Source: Centroberyx gerrardi (taxonomy: Eukaryota; Chordata; Actinopteri; Beryciformes; Berycidae). Taken from it: 64,000 bases of DNA. Positions 1 through 12,281 of this stretch are shown one piece after another (positions within the stretch are counted from its first letter, which is position 1; every line of letters starts with the position of its first letter). The DNA lies in contig NC_136005.1 of assembly GCF_048128805.1 (NCBI RefSeq), positions 19,308,260 to 19,372,259 on the forward strand, given 5' to 3'. The notes beneath the pieces were generated by a model, which was given only the letters and a program-made list of their open reading frames with translations, was not told where the DNA came from and did not search any database. The position numbers and the translations under genes were made by a program.

Positions 1-160
1 CTCGTACATCTTCTGAGCAGAACTACAAGTGTATCAGTTTCCAGCAAAAAGCCATTTTTACTTCTCCGTCCCTTCAATGTTCTCTTCTGTGTTTTTTTCC
101 ATTGACTGGAGAGAGTTTCCCTGCTGCTCCATAATTAGTTTCCATTATCTTTGGCTACAG

Positions 161-246
161 GTGCGCTTTGTCAGGAATGTCACCTCCTGGAGAGAGATGA
201 AGCCCGGCTTCTACCATGGCCATGTAGCTTATCTGGACTTCTCAAA
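161..246 (+). CDS. hs2st1: hs2st1 coding exon with sequon and FYHGH motif
   Basis: The acceptor is a pyrimidine-rich tract ending in ACAG, and the donor is GTAAGG at 247. The exon reads in frame from its first base and ends two bases into a lysine codon. It encodes [10 protein letters not shown] onward, including the N-glycosylation sequon (N127 in human) and the FYHGH histidines (H140 and H142 in human numbering). Confidence 0.95.
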
Positions 247-2040
247 GTAAGGCCCTTCATTTTCTTGTAATGCCATTAATATCCAGATTAGTTACAAACA
301 GTCAGCAAAGCAGATAAAGGAGCTCTTGTATTGATTGCTAATGTGTGCTTTAGTGTTGATTAATGGCATTGTTGTCCTTATCTCCACTGACATTATCATT
401 TCAGTGATCAGAGGTAATTATCCTAATGGTGTACGTGTTCTTCCCTTCTTCCGTGAGAGATATCCTGTTAACTTGCAGTCTCATTCTTCCCAGATGCTGC
501 CACCCTGTTGCTGATGGAAAAACTGATTCTCTAGTACAATAAACACTCATTGGACTAGGTGCATAAAGATGGCTGCCTAGTGTTCTGATTTCATGCGGTC
601 CTGCCAGGCCGTCCCCCAGTGTAACGCGACACCGTCTTTGTTAAATGCAGCTAAAGTCTTCACGCACATGTTGACCTTTGGAATGGGCAGTGATGTCAAA
701 TCATGAGGCCATCATCTTTATGCACCTTGTCTCCATAGCAAATAACCACCATTACAAATTCAAGTGCAGTTTCCTTTTCTTTGTTTAGGTATGGGGTGAA
801 GGGAAAGCCAATGTACATAAATGTGGTGCGGGACCCTATAGAGCGCCTGGTGTCGTACTACTACTTCTTGCGTTTTGGAGATGACTACAGGCCGGGCCTT
901 CGACGAAGGAAACAAGGCGACAAAAAGGTCTTTATTCTGAGCTTGTCAAAAATATCAGTTTGTTTTAATGTATGCTTGCTCAAATGAATCTTCAATTACT
1001 TTTAAGGCCTCAGATGTTTTGTCTGCATAATTGTCTATTCAGTTACTTCCTAGAGCGATGTATGATGTGTTACTAGGTGTTTGTTTATGTTTGCCTTTTA
1101 GACCTTTGATGAGTGTGTGTCATCAGGGGGCTCTGACTGCGCTCCTGAGAAACTCTGGCTTCAGATCCCCTTCTTCTGCGGCCACCATTCAGAGTGCTGG
1201 TGAGTTCGCTGCACCTGCTGCCTCTCCAACAAAAAGAGCTGCACACTGTGATACTAAACATTGACTATTCAGTATTAGAAGGACATGGCTAACAGAGCCA
1301 AATCATTTGAATATTGCCTGCACATAGTCTACATCAGGCACACCATGGTAGTCACCAACTAATTTTCCTATTTATTGATAATGATATGGTCATACACTGT
1401 GCTATTAAGTGCTGTTTTGCGTTAAGGAATGCGGGCAGTAGATGGGCTCTGGACCAGGCCAAGTATAACCTGGTGAATGAATACCTGTTGGTTGGAGTAA
1501 CTGAGGAGCTGGAGGACTTCGTCATGATCCTGGAGGCCGCACTTCCACGCTTCTTTAAGGGTGCTACAGATCTCTACCGAACAGGTACCAGCACAACCCA
1601 GTTCTCTTACAGCCCTCACCGTGCTACTCCAGAAATCACCATGAAGTTAAACCAGTAACTGAGCTTGTTTTGTCTTCATGCCATTCTTGATTTTGCACTT
1701 TAGTGATACAGCCCAATTGCCAAGAACCCATTGGAATTGCTTCCCTGCCAATCTGTAGTAACCGTGTGTTGCCTAGACTGACAGACTCATTAGACTGTCT
1801 TGTGTTTTTCCAGGGAAGAAGTCCCACCTGCGGAAGACCACTGAAAAGAAGCCCCCCACCAAAGACACCATAGCCAAGCTGCAGCAGTCAGACATCTGGA
1901 AAATTGAAAATGAGTTTTATGAGTTTGCACTGGAACAGTTTCAGTTTGTACGTGCCCATGCTGTCAGGGAGAAGGATGGAGAACTTTACGTCCTGGCCCA
2001 GAGCTTCTTCTATGAGAAAATCTACCCCAAAGTCAACTGA
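161..2040 (+). CDS. hs2st1: Heparan sulfate 2-O-sulfotransferase 1, C-terminal five coding exons (5' part outside window)
   Basis: Golgi type II membrane enzyme that transfers sulfate from PAPS to the 2-O position of iduronic (or glucuronic) acid in heparan sulfate. Coding exons are 161-246, 789-927, 1102-1199, 1427-1584 and 1814-2040. Together they are 708 nt, giving 235 residues plus TGA, which corresponds to about residues 122-356 of the 356-residue vertebrate protein. All junctions are GT-AG and keep frame. Visible landmarks are an N-V-T glycosylation sequon, the FYHGH histidine pair reported as catalytic, the [17 protein letters not shown] segment of the PAPS-binding sulfotransferase fold, the basic [13 protein letters not shown] stretch, a cysteine-rich segment (DECV to SECW), and the conserved tail ending [10 protein letters not shown]. 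The N-terminal cytosolic, transmembrane and stem part and the first PAPS-binding loop lie upstream. No frameshift or lost residue is seen. Identity rests on near-identity to the vertebrate protein as remembered. Confidence 0.97.
789..927 (+). CDS. hs2st1: hs2st1 coding exon with the [16 protein letters not shown]-binding segment
   Basis: The acceptor is TTTAG at 784-788. The exon completes the split lysine codon, then encodes [20 protein letters not shown] through RRRKQGDKK. The donor at 928 is GTCTTT, which departs from the GTRAGT consensus at +3 to +6. It is still the only GT that keeps frame with the next exon. Confidence 0.95.
1102..1199 (+). CDS. hs2st1: hs2st1 coding exon with cysteine-rich segment
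   Basis: The acceptor is CTTTTAG at 1095-1101 and the donor is a consensus GTGAGT at 1200. It encodes [20 protein letters not shown] through HHSECW, with the last tryptophan codon split by the intron. The cysteines match conserved positions of the family. Confidence 0.95.
1427..1584 (+). CDS. hs2st1: hs2st1 coding exon encoding the [13 protein letters not shown] region
   Basis: The acceptor ends GTTAAG at 1426. The exon completes the split tryptophan codon and encodes [20 protein letters not shown] through [14 protein letters not shown]. The donor GTACCA at 1585 is weak beyond the GT. Its predicted helices belong to the C-terminal half of the sulfotransferase fold. Confidence 0.95.
1814..2040 (+). 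CDS. hs2st1: hs2st1 terminal coding exon
   Basis: The acceptor is a T-rich tract ending CCAG at 1813. The exon encodes [20 protein letters not shown], then [20 protein letters not shown], and closes [10 protein letters not shown] with TGA at 2038-2040. The C-terminal tail is a conserved part of the trimeric enzyme. Confidence 0.96.
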
Positions 2041-4450
2041 AGGCCTAGCCAGGGAGGGTGCTGACGTGGCCCCAGCTGCACAGGGACCTTGTAAGAACTA
2101 CATTCGAAGTCATATACACTGGGAAGAGGAGAGAAACATGAGAGCGAAAGTATACCAAGTAACGGTAATTCTGGGGAAAGTTCTACTGGGTTCACTGCCC
2201 CTGTACTTCAACTTTTGCTGGGATTCAAAGATGAACAACGCTGATATGGTGCAGAAAAGCCTCAACTCGGACCGGACAATGATCCGTACTGAAAAACTTG
2301 CACTGTTGCCTTTTGGGTTCAACACTAAATAGTTTATTATAAAGACACAATGACATGATAATGAATTTTTACAGTCCATGAAATGACATAAGACCAGTTG
2401 GAATTTCTACAGGAAATGAGTCTACAATCTTGATATTTTATTGCTGGTGCAGCTGCTGCGAAAACTTCAAGGATAAACTGCCAATCTGGACTGTGTGAGA
2501 AGGAATTCCTTCCCACACCAGGGTGAAATGGTAGATGAATACATCTTAAAACCAAAACACAAGCAGCCTTTGATTTATCCTGTCTCACAAGTAATGTGTT
2601 TGATTTGCAGGTGGGCAAACCTCAACCAGTTCAAATAGTTAAAAACCATATTTAAATGTGTTTACCCAAGTCTGTTTGAAAGGGAAATAAGCTTTGCTGG
2701 TTGAGAAATGTAATGAGGTCAGTGTTGTATTATTGTTTTCTGCACTGTCTGTACATTTTAGGTGCATCAATAATTGTTTACAAACTACAGAAGAGAAGAT
2801 CAAAGGTATTTAAAAAAAAAAAAAAGGAACATCAAAGCTGCATTTGTACATACTGTATTTACATGCAGTAAGTATATTATGTTTTTGGACCAAATGGTAG
2901 TAAAGAAAATAGACTTGACCATTGCATCCTTTGGTGCGTGACTTGTAAAATAGTCGTTTTATATCCCACTGAGATGTTCTCAATTTGTGGATACATCTAA
3001 CGCATCGTGTCAGTATTTTATCACAAAAATAGATGTGCATCCCTCAGCAGGCAACTTTGATATAACTGACAGATACGCTATTGTACTGTTTTTATCCTGT
3101 GAGAGAAACTGAGTTGCGGCAGGATTGTGTCGTACTGGTATGGAGCAAAAATGAATTGAATGTTTGAAAGCAGGGTTTACCAGACATGACACATTTGCAG
3201 AGTTTTGACTTTGTTCTGCTCTTGGTCACAGGGTCATTTCCAGCTGAGAGAGACTGGGGGCGATGGGAGTTGATAGTGCCTTTATCACAACATACAGGAA
3301 ACATTTAAGACATTTTTTATATTCAATTTCAAGTGATTCCACCTTCATGTTACTGTTTCCTCTTTTTTTTATTTGTGTATTCTTTTGAACTGCGGGTCCT
3401 GTTTCTTTTCTGATGATGTTTTCATATTAATCACAGCCTAAATATAAATACTTAACTGCAAGTGTCTTGGCTCATATATATATATTTTTTGGCTTTTTAT
3501 TCACTACCAACAGTTGTTGATTCCGTTTGATTTGTGTATTTGTGACTTGACCAACAAGCAGGATGTTGCATGGAACAATAATATTTTGCATTACTTATCA
3601 CCAGAAGGCAGTTAGATTTCACCACTGTTGAATTAGCTTTGTTCTGTTGATTTTTACTTTTCTTTCCCATTAGATCATTTTCTTTTTTTTTTGTTTTTCA
3701 GTGGCCTCACCACCAAGTCAAAATGTTTTTAGCAGTTACACGTTACAATTTTGTGGTCCCAATATTAACATTTTGGCTGATGTTCAGCCTTTGTTCCCCC
3801 AGTTATAGAAAGTGGGCTCCTTGGTTATCTCAGGGTTGGACAGTGTTTTACAGACAGATTTTAAAGTTAAATGTTGCATATGGTGCCTACTCAAGTATGA
3901 GGACAGTCAAGCTCGTCTCAAGCCCAAAGAGGATTCCCCATTGTTACGTGCGCAGCAGAAATCTGTTATGTACTATTGGTTGAGAAACCTTTTGAGTTCA
4001 TACAGTAATTTACATGAGCCCAGTAACAGACTCTTGAAGCCATTCCTCTCCTTTTGACTCCATAATTACAGAATAATTGCCTCGCTATATCTTACTCAAC
4101 AGGGAGTACTTAACCACTGAAACCGTGAAATAACAGACTGGGATGGGATGATCTGCTGAAGTCAGCATTATTACCAACTCCTGTCTCTCTGATGGGTGAG
4201 TAGACAGGAGGGAGGAGTGTGTCAGCAGGGAGAAGCCTAGCACGCTCCAGCAGTCCACAGCCTGTTCCTGTGTCTACACAGAGACAGCACAAAGGCCCCA
4301 ACCCATCTGACGCATTGTGGCCATGGACACAAGGAGAGCCTGCCCGTCTCAGAAAATAGAACTCAATTAACAGTTTTGCTGCAGGCATATTGGAACATTG
4401 TTTCATTAACGAGATGAATACAGTCTGATAATTACTTCTTCTCAATTAAA
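2041..4450 (+). other. hs2st1: hs2st1 3' UTR and downstream flank (end not determined)
   Basis: This is noncoding sequence directly after the hs2st1 stop codon. I find no canonical AATAAA from 2041 to 4450; the first one is at 5884-5889. Weaker candidates are TATAAA near 2339 and ATTAAA at 4445-4450, so the transcript end cannot be placed. The stretch has short T-runs and no credible second gene. Confidence 0.4.
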
Positions 4451-4752
4451 AAAGCCTACACTCTATATTGATTGTGGCTGATGAGCTTGAAGGTTAATTA
4501 GGAACAGAATATTTCAAAAGTGTATCCTGTTTTTGTAGCAGTTCTTACTGACTGGTTTTGTGCAGGTTTTTAATTATTATAGGAGTTTTTCCTGCCGCAA
4601 GAGAAATTGATTCCATTTATTTTACAGAATATTTATGTCTCTCATTTTAGCAAAATAACTTGCTTCTATCTCAATCTTGAATCAAGCCTGTGTTTGAAAT
4701 GTAGCAGTTACATTTTGTCATTGGGTTCTCTGTGTCACTGTTGCATACCCTG

Positions 4753-4770
4753 TCCCACTAGAGGGCGCCC
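4753..4770 (+). promoter_or_regulatory. Candidate CTCF binding motif
   Basis: The segment reads TCCCACTAGAGGGCGCCC. It fits the vertebrate CTCF core of the form CCAC(C/T)AG(A/G)(G/T)GGCGC at essentially every core position, on the + strand. It is a single motif between hs2st1 and lmo4. Assignment is by motif alone; occupancy is inferred. Confidence 0.5.
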
Positions 4771-6081
4771 TGGCCCTGCTGAACGCCTCCACGGAGCAGC
4801 ATGGGTGCTTGGAGCGACTGAATCTGCTCACCAAGCCCCATTAATGCACCTGTGCAAAGCCAAATGGAACAAACTAATAGTGCATTACCATTAAGAATAC
4901 AGATTACGCCATTAGGCACACTTGGCTCTCAGGCCTTGTGATCGCTATAAATAGTTTCACTTGGTCTTGGACAATTTGTGCTGCACTTGCATAATGACAC
5001 CACTCAAATTAATTCTGGGTGTGTAAATGGAGTGCCTGTATGCAGCTTGTTGTGAAAGGGGACATTTTGGGCTTTTTTAATGATGTGCCTATTACTGCAC
5101 CACCACCTTTTCAAGAGGGAGTGACCAGTGGGGCAGTAACCCCAACATAAGTAAAACTCCATCACAACCATCCAGAGCATGTGATCCTGTTATTGCTGAA
5201 ATTGCTCACAAAATAATGACCTAATTTTGTCAATGAAAGTTGGCTGGACTACTAGAAATGGCCCTCTGGATTCTTTTTGGACCCTTTTTCAATGGTCCAT
5301 AAGAGACCCAGCACAGTTTCTGAAGCTAGCTGACCTCAGAGTGATTTCACTACTGCTCCATAAAACAAACAGAGCAGAGCAGAGGCAGCTTGACTGCCCC
5401 TCACTGGGACTGTGGACAGGACCTTAAAGCGGTTGGCCAAAGGGGACCATTATGTGTACTACTTTCACTGTGTTTTATGTAGATGCACTGCACTGAAGTG
5501 GAAGGTAAAATTAAGCCAGCATGTCAGAGGCATTGGGCCAAGAAAACCTCAAGTGTTCCTGACATTCTTACTATACTTAAGCCTGCCGCAGATGATGGAC
5601 TGCAATTGATAGGGGAAAGAAACGATGGAAGCCATCAGCATCAGAAAGCACTGCCAGATTCATCCATTAATGCTTCGTTGCCTACTAGCCTGTTATTCAT
5701 TGATATTTGGCGAAGGGGAGAGGCACAGTTGCAAAATACAAATCACCAGATACAGAAAACACTTAACTGAGCAGTAATCCACGCATACAGATTGCTGATA
5801 ACTGCTGGTCAAGTTGCCGCAAGAACAATGCCACCCGGCTTTTTGATACACTCTTGGAAATTAAAAAAGAACATGGAAGGGAAAATAAACTTAAAAAGAA
5901 AACAGAGAGAATCGGGGTCATAGCCATCGTTTACATGTACAGTACATGGCTCAAACCCTAATGGACAACACAAGCCTGTGAGCACAACAGGAAGGTTGAC
6001 CCCGAACAGGAAACTCTCTGATACTCTTAATTAGATTGCTGTATTGTAGTTTGACCTTGGTGGAAGACACTCTACACTGCT

Positions 6082-6082
6082 G

Positions 6083-6113
<31 letters not shown>

Positions 6114-6121
6114 TTCTCTTG
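6082..6121. repeat. (CT)n microsatellite
   Basis: About 40 bp of CT dinucleotides, interrupted by TTTC steps. Confidence 0.9.
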
Positions 6122-9100
6122 CTCTTGGTTCTGCTGGCAGGCTGAGTGCACATAGTGGAGCATGGGCATTTTCTCCTGGAGGGTAGGAGAGAAATGCAAT
6201 CAGCAATTCAATCGTGGCCATTGTGTAGCAGTGCTGATGAGCTTTGCAGAGTAGATAATGGATTAAATTATTTATCCCCCCTCCTCAGCGCTCATTGTTG
6301 CCTCCTCTTTGTGCTGCTACAGCGGTACACAGACGTAGGTTGAAGGCCTAGATCACTCGCTGCCTTTCATAGATCTAATTTTTCTAATTAGCGCTTGAAT
6401 GCAGAACTGTCTCTCCCCCTTTACCCCCTGCCTCCACCATAGCGTTCATTGTCAGATACATTCCATGAGGTGAGCATGTGAACCTATCTGAGTCCACTTC
6501 AATGACAAAGAATACCACTGTACCGCCACGCCGCTGTCACTCCTCCCCATACTTATTCTCTGCAAGAAAACCCTCCATTTCCCTTATTGAACCTAAATGA
6601 TCTTAATAATAACCTAATCAAGGACAATTTCTTTAAACGAATGCTATTGGACCAAAACAACTGTGCAGTGTCATTGCTATGCACCACTGAATGCCTTGTT
6701 GGAGATGGCTCATAATAGTTTTGCAGAGGATCAGTCTGGGATTATGAACAATGAGACAAAGATGTCATGAGCATTAACAGCTCTCAATGATTTCCATTAT
6801 GTGGCGACTATACGAGTGGATGAAATGGTTGAATAGTGTGTCGTTGTAACATTTCAGAATCCAGATCATCAACAAATAGAAACACGGACAACAGGTCAAT
6901 ACATGTTATTGATTATGAACGAGGCTATCAGCCAGGAGCTCAATAAATGACTTTGAGATCTTTGATACTGTACATTCATATACACTAGATGAAAACATCA
7001 TATTCAGGAAGATGCTTATTCTTCTGCTAGGATGTGCTGCTCATGGTTTCAGTTTGCAAAAAACAACCAGTTCATGTAGTTGCAGTGCTAATATTGGCAG
7101 CATCGTTTTGGTCTCAGTCCTTTGACTAAAACATCTAATACGTATTCAGTCATATTTTTGCAATTCAATTCATTTTTAGTTTTAGTTTACTTTTTATCAC
7201 ATCCATTTTAGTTGTTTTTTTGTCGAATTTTGCTTTTTTAATGTCCATATTAGCTGCAATAGACCTACTAAAAGTTTTAGAACAGTTTTCAAAAAATCTC
7301 TGTGCAGAAGGAGGGGATATGCACTGTGTGTGAGAGCAGCAGTGGGGCGAGAGAGATGATGAGAGGTGAAGAGTATGCATTGTATATTGCATATGTACAC
7401 TCTCCCTCAAGGAAAAAACATAACCAAATGTAATTTAATGTTGAAACAAAAGTTTCAACAAATGTCCATTAATGTTCCATAAATTTTCATTAATGTCTAG
7501 AAATAAGTTTTAGTGTTTTTTGTTGCCAAAAAAGCATTTTTTGGTTTGTGGCTGAATGTTTTTTGTCGATAAAATGGAAGCTCGGTGAGTCCGCAGGTGA
7601 CTTTGCCCTGCCTTATTATCATTATTATTATTATATACTTACAGTGCCTTATGTTCTGAATTCTCTGGTGACATACATATGCATATCATAGTTGCATGTA
7701 TGCGTGTGTCTCTGGGGATCTGCCAAGAAACACATTCCTCATTAGACTGTGTAAGATATGAGTTTGCATCAGGCCTTCATGGGAGGGAAGCCACTCGGAG
7801 GTTGTGCCTGTTTCGATGGCATTCCCTAATAGCGGGCCTATTTTAGTCTGTTGACAGATGATGCAACTGTTGTGGTCACATCCAAAAAAGTGCCACCAGA
7901 GTCTCAGATGGAGACTGGAGTGATGCAGACTCCCTGTCTACAAACTCTCCCTATTATTCTTGTTGTGGCCAGGGGAGGCTTGCATGTACTGTAAGTTCCA
8001 GAGCAATGTGGCCTGCTTGTGTTACATACTTTTGTGGGCCGCCTCCCTGACAACTGGCAACAAAGGATCCATTGAGGAGAGGCGGCGACTAGGGGCTTTG
8101 ATGGGTAATCTGCATGCGTTTGTAGAGGGAAACTGGAGCTGGGTTAAAGGAAACAGGTGCAACTAATTACAATGTCCCCCAGTCCTTCTTTCCTCTGGAT
8201 TTCCTCCTGCTTTCTCTCCCTCTTTCGCTTTCTTTATCATCCTTGTTTTCTTTATTGAGAAATCTTTCACAGGGGCAAAATTCCCTAATGAGACACTTCT
8301 ATACACACATGTTGGAGAGAGCGAACAGCCTCATTCAGTTCTTCCTCACCAGTCAGACATCAAAGTTGTGAGGTGAAATGTACGGGGGAAGTAGTAGGAA
8401 TCTTTCTAACTAACTTCATACTTCATAGTACATGTGTTACGGCTTTGTTCTTTCTTACTCTTTGCACGTTAATGGCTAGCGAAGTGTGGTTACAGTAAGA
8501 ACGGGCCCTAACAACCTCTACGGTAAATCAAAAAACTTTCCAACCTTTTGTAAAGTGAAAGCTGGATGACATACTCCACAATATAGTCTCTCTTTGTGAA
8601 AGTTTGTCTGTTTTATGTAAACAGCTGTATGCCTGAAGTCAAAGTGTACGCTGCTAAAGAAAAATTGCGAGGTTTCTGGCCTGAGGACCTGGCGCTAACT
8701 GTTGAACTATTACTGTAGATGTGATTTACAAAAGTGTCAGGCTCTGTTTCTGTGACTAGCGCTGCGCTCTTTAACCGCAAGTTGCTCTGTGTGCTGTTTG
8801 CCCTTGGGACAAAGAGGGGAAGTTATGAAGTCAGAGTTTCATTTGCACTATTCACAAAGCTAACTTTAAATAAAAGAATTATTTGGTGTCTCACATCAGA
8901 TTGTCTTTATTTTGAGAGTTCTGCAGATTAAGATTTGTAAAAAAAAAACAACAACTGTCTTCTGGATTACTCTCATATTATACAGCATCTGGCCTGCCTT
9001 TTGTCAACTGAAATTCCTACACTAGAAGCCATTCTATCTAGAGGCACTGGATATAAATTCAAAATATGATCCATGGTCAGACCTTTTGCCTCCAAATGTC

Positions 9101-12049
9101 TCCGTTCCCCTCGTTCTCTTTAGAGCATGATTTGAGCAGTGGCGATTGGCCAAATCCATACAGATAAATCACAAAAAATAAGCTGCTCAATACATAATAC
9201 ATTATGGCCAGAAGAGTATTTGGCAACCTCTGTCATATTTCAAAATCACAAGCAGATTTTTTTTTTGAGAGGAGTTATAGGCTGATCTTAACATTTGGCA
9301 GCATATAGGAGGGATTTCCATTTTGGTAGCTGATCCTGCCTGGAAATTGACATGAATTTATCGGGTGTGATAAATTTTGTGTATCCTCTCGCAGGAGATG
9401 TTACTTCTGTTCATATTGTCCAGCTGACTGGCGACATGCTGAATTCTGAATGCGCTGTGATATACTGGGTAATGTTAAACTTTAAGTGGACACTTGTGAT
9501 GCATTCATTCATTATGTATAAGCATGCCATTACGCAAGTGTAAGCATTCTATTCCATTCTATTCTAAGAATGCATTAATAACACATTCATTTGGCACATC
9601 TTTTGAGATAAAAATAACACATCAATACGTACTCTGAAAGACTCTAAAAGTGATATTTATGTTCATTAATGTAGCCGATATGATTCCATATTAATGTAGC
9701 TGAAAACCTGAGAGCAGATTTATTTTTTACACCATAGACACAGCCCTCTCTGTCCATTATATCAGCACTGCAATCTAGTTGTCTTTTTGACATGAAAGCT
9801 AGCTGGCACTGCTAAGTGATGATTTCAGATCTCCATTAGAAAAGAAGTGTTCTCTTTTGTTTTACTTTGTCTTCTATGTCTAGTCCTTGAACTCTCCTTT
9901 ATATCAATGTGCCATCAAATGTCATCTGGTTTCATTTGCTGCAAATATGGTCAGACACTCACAATAAAACAAGCTGCTGTACCTGTTTGTTCTCAAAGCT
10001 GAACCCACAGGGATGTTGGAGAACCCTTACAATGTTGTGCAATTATACCGTTTTCATGGTTATAGTTCAAACTATCTATGCATGTAAACAGAAATGAGCT
10101 ATGAAAGAATTTCTATGCATGTGTGTGTTTCAGAAAGTCCTTCATGTTGTAGTGACCAGAGTTCACGCTTGGATTTTTTTCTTTTCTTTACGATAAGTCA
10201 TTACCATCTTGGCAGATCCAATAAGGTAATTTCCTTAAAGAGAAATCAGTGTTATTTAATGATACAGATCCATTCATGTGCATTTAAAAAAAAGCATAAA
10301 AAAGGCTGCTGTCTTGCAACAACACATTCCAAAGTCTATGCTTCATGCAGGGTGCAATATCTCCTCCTGACCGCCACACCTCCGATACAGATTAGTTCAA
10401 ACTATGTGTGTGCGAGGGAGAGAAGGAAAACAATCTTGCACTAACAAAACCATTATTAGTTCATTATGAATTAGAGAGCCACATCTGCAACTAATACATG
10501 GCCAGGTGGGATTTGTAAAGAGAGTACAGTGTAGAGTTTGTTCCACTAATGCATTATAAACACTGCTAGAACATGTGGCCTTTGAGGTTATAGTTACATT
10601 GAATATGGAGCTTGATGATGCTTGGATATAATGTTTCTCACATGGATCAACATTTTTTGAATTAAACAATCCGGGATGAAACAACCAGTGCCCTTGTTAT
10701 GCTCGCGGACAGCTTTTATTTCAGAGAGCGAGGTCGCTCTGTCCGCTTTTTTGGAATCGTTATCAGGATGTGTGTGTTCTCTCTTTCTCTGTGCAGAATC
10801 TCCGTGCCTGCTGCTTTTTCTGGAAGGCCTTGTCCAATTGTGAACAAATAGAGCATTAATCAAAGCCATTGATAAAGACAAACAAGAAAATTTGCTTCAT
10901 GACCACGGCCAAAGGACTCTGCTCTCATCTTGATGAAAGCTTTATCTTGTGTAACAAGAAGAAAAATATATCTACAAAGCAATCAGAAGCCTTTTCATTG
11001 CACCTGGAATCAAGCCGCGAAGGAAACGTACAGCCTTTATGTTTTAAGAAACAGTTTGTGTCGTCTCAACCCCGTTCAAATCCCAGCTCGCTCTTAGGTG
11101 TCCTGTCAACTGTGTGGCGAGGAAGGTGGGTAAAAGGCCATTTTCCCAGGCTGCTCAACCAGATTTTGGCTTGAAAGGGAAGCACCGCAATGAGAGAAAA
11201 GGGACATCAAAATTGGCCTCTTGTCATCAGGCCCTGGTATGATCCCCATTTGCCTTTCTCCGGGCGATCCGTCAGCAGGCCGTGATCAAAAAGGGATACG
11301 TCTTCCAGCATTCCCCTTCCCAAGAGATGAGTGTCCCTCACTGTCCCGCTGCAATCACTTCCTGTGAGCCAGGAAGCCAAAACAAAGGCCGCCTCTCTCT
11401 CCAAGCGGCATGAGTGCAGAAAAAGAAATACAACACATATTTATGAGATTATCTGGCATCTCATATTTCGTTATGATGAAAGAAAGAATTGTTTCAGCCT
11501 CGCAGAGTTGAAGCATGTGACACCAGGAAATGGTTTGGTGCTGTTACTCTCTTGTCTGGGAGACGGAGTGCATTTTTTTGGCAAGAGGGATAACCGATGG
11601 CACAGCAGGACTGAAATAACGCAGTCATGATTATATGATTATGCTTAGCAAAGCAGTAATTCACGAATCTTCATTTATTCTTCAAGAAATTATACTTGAC
11701 AGGCAAAAGATACACCACACCTAGAATACAGAGATCCTTTTTACTTCATCTTGACTCATGGCAAACTGAAAGATGATTCACATGATACTCATACAGGTGA
11801 GGAACATCAGACAAGTCTCAGATTGTACTATTCAGAAACAGGTTGGACAGCAGGGAATCAGCAGAGAAGATGAAGCTCATGATAAAAACAACTTACAGTC
11901 TGGAGAACACACTGATGTTTAAAAGGCAAAAACACAGTATAAGTATTCACTTATCAATGCCCTTATTTCCACAAAACATTTTAAAACCCCTATCTGTTGT
12001 AAGTGTATCATCACCTTGATGTATAAATAGAATTTGCAGATAATCAGTA

Positions 12050-12281
12050 CTACCAGGGCAGCAGTAGCCTAAAGGTTAGAGAAGCAGGTTTGTACCTGGA
12101 AGGTCGTTCATTAGAATCCCCAGACCAGCTGGGAAAATGTAGGTGGGGAAAAAGAATGAGTAATGTTCTCCCCTCCAACGACAACTACCATTTTACCCCC
12201 CGATTGCTCCAGTGATGCTGCTCAGAGGCCCAAACTAGCAGGCTGTGCACGGGCAGCTCCCAGGTGTGAATGTATGTACTG
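12050..12281 (+). mobile_element. tRNA-derived SINE with 9-bp target-site duplication
   Basis: The head has tRNA-like pol III signals: an A-box-like segment at about 12065 (GTAGCCTAAAGGTTAGAG) and a degenerate B box at about 12105-12120 (GGTCGTTCATTAGAATCCCC). The body (GACCAGCTGGGAAAATGTAG, then CTCCCCTCCAACGACAACTA) resembles a SINE common in percomorph fishes. The nonamer TAATCAGTA occurs at 12041-12049 and again at 12282-12290, as expected for a target-site duplication. The insertion is about 232 bp, in + orientation. Confidence 0.75.

Larger units (their letters stand above)
4451..12049. other. Intergenic region between hs2st1 and lmo4, proximal part
   Basis: No gene, RNA gene or clear mobile element is recognised here apart from the CTCF-like motif at 4753 and the CT microsatellite at 6082. 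Open frames are short and lack recognisable domains. The unique-looking sequence could contain regulatory elements, which cannot be shown without alignments. Confidence 0.6.

Noticed and set aside
1..160. Open frame beginning at 29 that includes the first hs2st1 exon
   Set aside because: Residues before VRFVRN come from intron sequence ending in a pyrimidine tract and CAG; they do not match the enzyme.
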